Part shown: positions 6,598 through 8,130 of the stretch, in pieces | Position numbering within the stretch: position 1 is the stretch's first letter | Layout: every line of letters begins with the position of its first letter | Assembly (NCBI GenBank): GCA_900552545.1 | Contig: USAL01000083.1 | Coordinates: 1 to 8,130, forward strand | Length of the DNA: 8,130 nucleotides | Reading direction: 5' to 3' | From: an uncultured Sutterella sp. | GTDB lineage: Bacteria > Pseudomonadota > Gammaproteobacteria > Burkholderiales > Burkholderiaceae_F | Translations under genes and position numbers: made by a program | Notes under the pieces: generated by a model | Database searches by the model: none | Told to the model about the DNA's origin: nothing | What the model saw: only the letters and a program-made list of their open reading frames with translations

Positions 6598-6623
6598 GTC
6601 TGCGCATGAAAATGATGCATTTT
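6572..6623. repeat. two 15-bp dyads of form AAAATG-N3-CATTTT at the kinase start
   Basis: AAAATG-CAG-CATTTT (6572-6586) and AAAATG-ATG-CATTTT (6609-6623) share both 6-bp arms exactly, with centres 37 bp apart. One lies just before the ribosome binding site and the other directly after the ATG at 6606. The matching arms suggest a shared binding protein, possibly autoregulation of the kinase gene. Confidence 0.45.
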
Positions 6624-8130
6624 TTCGATCAGAACGGGGGCCGGATGCCGCACAAAGCTTTTTGTCAACGACTCGTCCGCACGGCGGGTTGCGCAGTACT
6701 GGCCCTTGCTGCTGCCATTTCAGCGTCAACTTCAACGTCGGCTGCGACTCCAACCGCTGACGACTCCAAAGAGGGCGCGCCGCAGGCCGTGACGGCCCCG
6801 TCGCTCACGATGCGCATCGACGCGCTGTCGACGGCGAGCCGCATCTTTCCCTATGCCACCGACATGACGGTGCGCGTGGGCATTGTGCGCGTGGTACGCC
6901 CGGCGCCCGCCGAGCCCATCATCGGCCCTTCTATTGAAAAGTTGAAGATGGCTTTCGGCGCCGACAAGGTGCACGTCAAGGACTACTCGCTGCGCGAACT
7001 CTCGCAGGCGATCCGCCGCGGCGAAGTCGACGTCTTCATGTCAAGCGCCGGGTTTTATCGCCGCATGGTCGAGTACGGGGCACGCGACCTTGTGACCGTC
7101 GTCTCGCACGCCTATCCCGATCCCAACCACAGCGACGGCACGACCTTCGTCGTGCGCGCCGATTCGTCCTACCGCGACATTGCCGATCTCAAGGGATCGC
7201 GCCTAGTGACGAGTACGCCCACGGGCTTTACGGGACTGCAGGTGCCCTATGGAGAAATTCACCGCGCTGGTTTTAACGTGGAGAAGTTCTTCTCCTCCGT
7301 GCAGTACGTGGGCGACGGCAGCCGCGTGCGCGAGTCCCTTGATCTTCTGCGCGAGGGGCTGGCCGACGTCGGCTTTTTCCGCCTGTGCTACATGGACCGG
7401 TGGTTTGCTACGCATCCCGAGGATCGCAAGGTCTACCGCGTGATTCACCGCAAGGATGGTCCGGGCGAGGCGTGCATGCGCTCGACCGATCTGTATCCGA
7501 CTTGGACGATGGCAACGACGGGCACGACAGATCCGCGGCTTTCTCGACTCGTGACGCGCGTGCTGCTTGAGATTGCCCCCATCGGCGAAGACGGTCTTTA
7601 CTGGGGCGTCGCAACCGACTACACGCCGGTCGATCAGCTCTTTCGCGATCTGCGCATCGGTCCCTATGATTATTTGCGGCATTGGACGATGGAGCGTGTC
7701 GTGCGCGAGTACTGGCCCTGGCTTTTGATTGCGCTGATGGTGCTCGTGGGGTTGCTGCTTCACGGTGTGCGCGTCACGCAGCTTGTGCGTGTGCGCACGG
7801 CCGAGCTCAAGGATGCCTTGAAGGAGCAGAAGACGCTTCAGATGCGCACTCAGCTCGCGAGCGAGCGCATCAGCAAGCTTGAGAAGACAGGCTTGGTCGG
7901 TCAGCTTTCCTCGATCGTCGCCCACGAGATGCGTCAGCCGCTGAGTGCTATTTCGTTGTACACCTATGCATTGAAGCGTATGTTCGCGCGCCCTGGCGCC
8001 AAGGGCGATCTGGCCATGGTCGAGGATGTTCTCACCAAGCTTCAGACCGAGACCGCCCGAGCCGCCGCCATTGTCGCCAAGGTGCGCTCCTCCGCCACGA
8101 GCGACAAGCTGCGCCGCGAGCGGATCTATC
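6606..8130 (+). CDS. TtrS-like sensor histidine kinase with periplasmic PhnD-type sensor domain (3' end cut by window)
   Basis: 508 codons are present with no stop. ATG 6606 is chosen for GAGG 7 nt upstream. ATG 6645 (codon 14) would still give a signal peptide but has a poor ribosome site. Order: signal peptide (hydrophobic 27-40, cleavage near Ala46); periplasmic binding domain of the phosphate/phosphonate PhnD type (about 88-355), with GEVDVFMSSAGFY (139-151), DLKG (194-197) and STDLYPTW (293-300); one membrane span (370-388); a coiled linker (390-430); and HisKA motif VAHEMRQPLSAI (438-449) with phospho-acceptor His440. The ATPase domain lies beyond the window. The layout matches TtrS, the tetrathionate sensor that acts with regulator TtrR; related kinases sense other external compounds. 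The ligand here is unknown. Its divergence from the exported aconitase suggests control of, or sensing for, that enzyme. A response regulator is expected downstream but is not visible. Confidence 0.88.
   Translation, partial: MKMMHFFDQNGGRMPHKAFCQRLVRTAGCAVLALAAAISASTSTSAATPTADDSKEGAPQAVTAPSLTMRIDALSTASRIFPYATDMTVRVGIVRVVRPAPAEPIIGPSIEKLKMAFGADKVHVKDYSLRELSQAIRRGEVDVFMSSAGFYRRMVEYGARDLVTVVSHAYPDPNHSDGTTFVVRADSSYRDIADLKGSRLVTSTPTGFTGLQVPYGEIHRAGFNVEKFFSSVQYVGDGSRVRESLDLLREGLADVGFFRLCYMDRWFATHPEDRKVYRVIHRKDGPGEACMRSTDLYPTWTMATTGTTDPRLSRLVTRVLLEIAPIGEDGLYWGVATDYTPVDQLFRDLRIGPYDYLRHWTMERVVREYWPWLLIALMVLVGLLLHGVRVTQLVRVRTAELKDALKEQKTLQMRTQLASERISKLEKTGLVGQLSSIVAHEMRQPLSAISLYTYALKRMFARPGAKGDLAMVEDVLTKLQTETARAAAIVAKVRSSATSDKLRRERIY

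Larger units (their letters stand above)
6221..6605. promoter_or_regulatory. divergent control region between aconitase and sensor kinase genes
   Basis: This 385-bp gap must hold promoters for both directions. I cannot place either promoter with confidence. A leftward candidate -35 TTGATT (complement of 6402-6407) has no clean -10 at the right distance. The region contains two CATCACGT dyads near the aconitase, a 21-bp-spaced direct repeat, a CATGCGC tandem (6483-6489, 6492-6498), and dyads and a hairpin next to the kinase start. This density of symmetric sites suggests control by one or more DNA-binding regulators. Confidence 0.6.

Noticed and set aside
7203..7925. A 240-codon leftward frame inside the sensor kinase
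   Set aside because: It lies opposite the PhnD-type and HisKA coding sequence, has no family resemblance and no convincing ribosome site.

Overview
The window looks like the chromosome of a GC-rich, anaerobic or microaerophilic Gram-negative bacterium, most likely a betaproteobacterium of the Sutterellaceae type (Sutterella or Parasutterella relatives). This placement is inference. It rests on a twin-arginine exported metabolic enzyme next to a TtrS-like periplasmic sensor kinase, a lipoprotein-type solute-binding protein, and Shine-Dalgarno-led genes. No rRNA, tRNA, CRISPR array or recognisable insertion sequence was seen.

Layout. (1) Positions 1-3635 form one rightward transcription unit. 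A consensus sigma70-type promoter (TTGACA, 16 bp, TATAAT) is overlapped by a 19-bp perfect palindrome. It is followed by a small hybrid ORF (141-626), a two-domain ABC importer permease (690-2429), a lipoprotein solute-binding protein (2531-3541) and a strong intrinsic terminator (3604-3635). The hybrid ORF is odd: its first ~96 residues are a P-loop NTPase of the AAA_28 type, and its last ~65 residues read as the C-terminal tail of an ABC importer ATPase. It looks like an in-frame deletion that joined two genes and removed the catalytic body of the transporter's own ATPase.

(2) Positions 3542-3862 are a non-coding convergent spacer carrying terminators for both strands. (3) A leftward gene (3863-6220) encodes a mitochondrial-type aconitase preceded by a clear twin-arginine (Tat) signal peptide, so the enzyme should be periplasmic. 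It keeps the three cluster cysteines and most active-site residues, but a substrate-binding glutamine is replaced by histidine. (4) Positions 6221-6605 are a divergent control region rich in dyads and direct repeats. (5) A rightward sensor histidine kinase (6606 to beyond the window end) has a signal peptide, a PhnD/TtrS-like periplasmic binding domain, one membrane span and a HisKA domain.

The most interesting unit is the divergent pair of Tat-exported aconitase-family enzyme and periplasmic-sensing kinase. I infer that it may sense and process a tricarboxylate, or a related hydroxy acid, outside the cytoplasm, perhaps to feed a periplasmic reductase as in anaerobic respiration. The importer unit is separate and its substrate cannot be read from the sequence.
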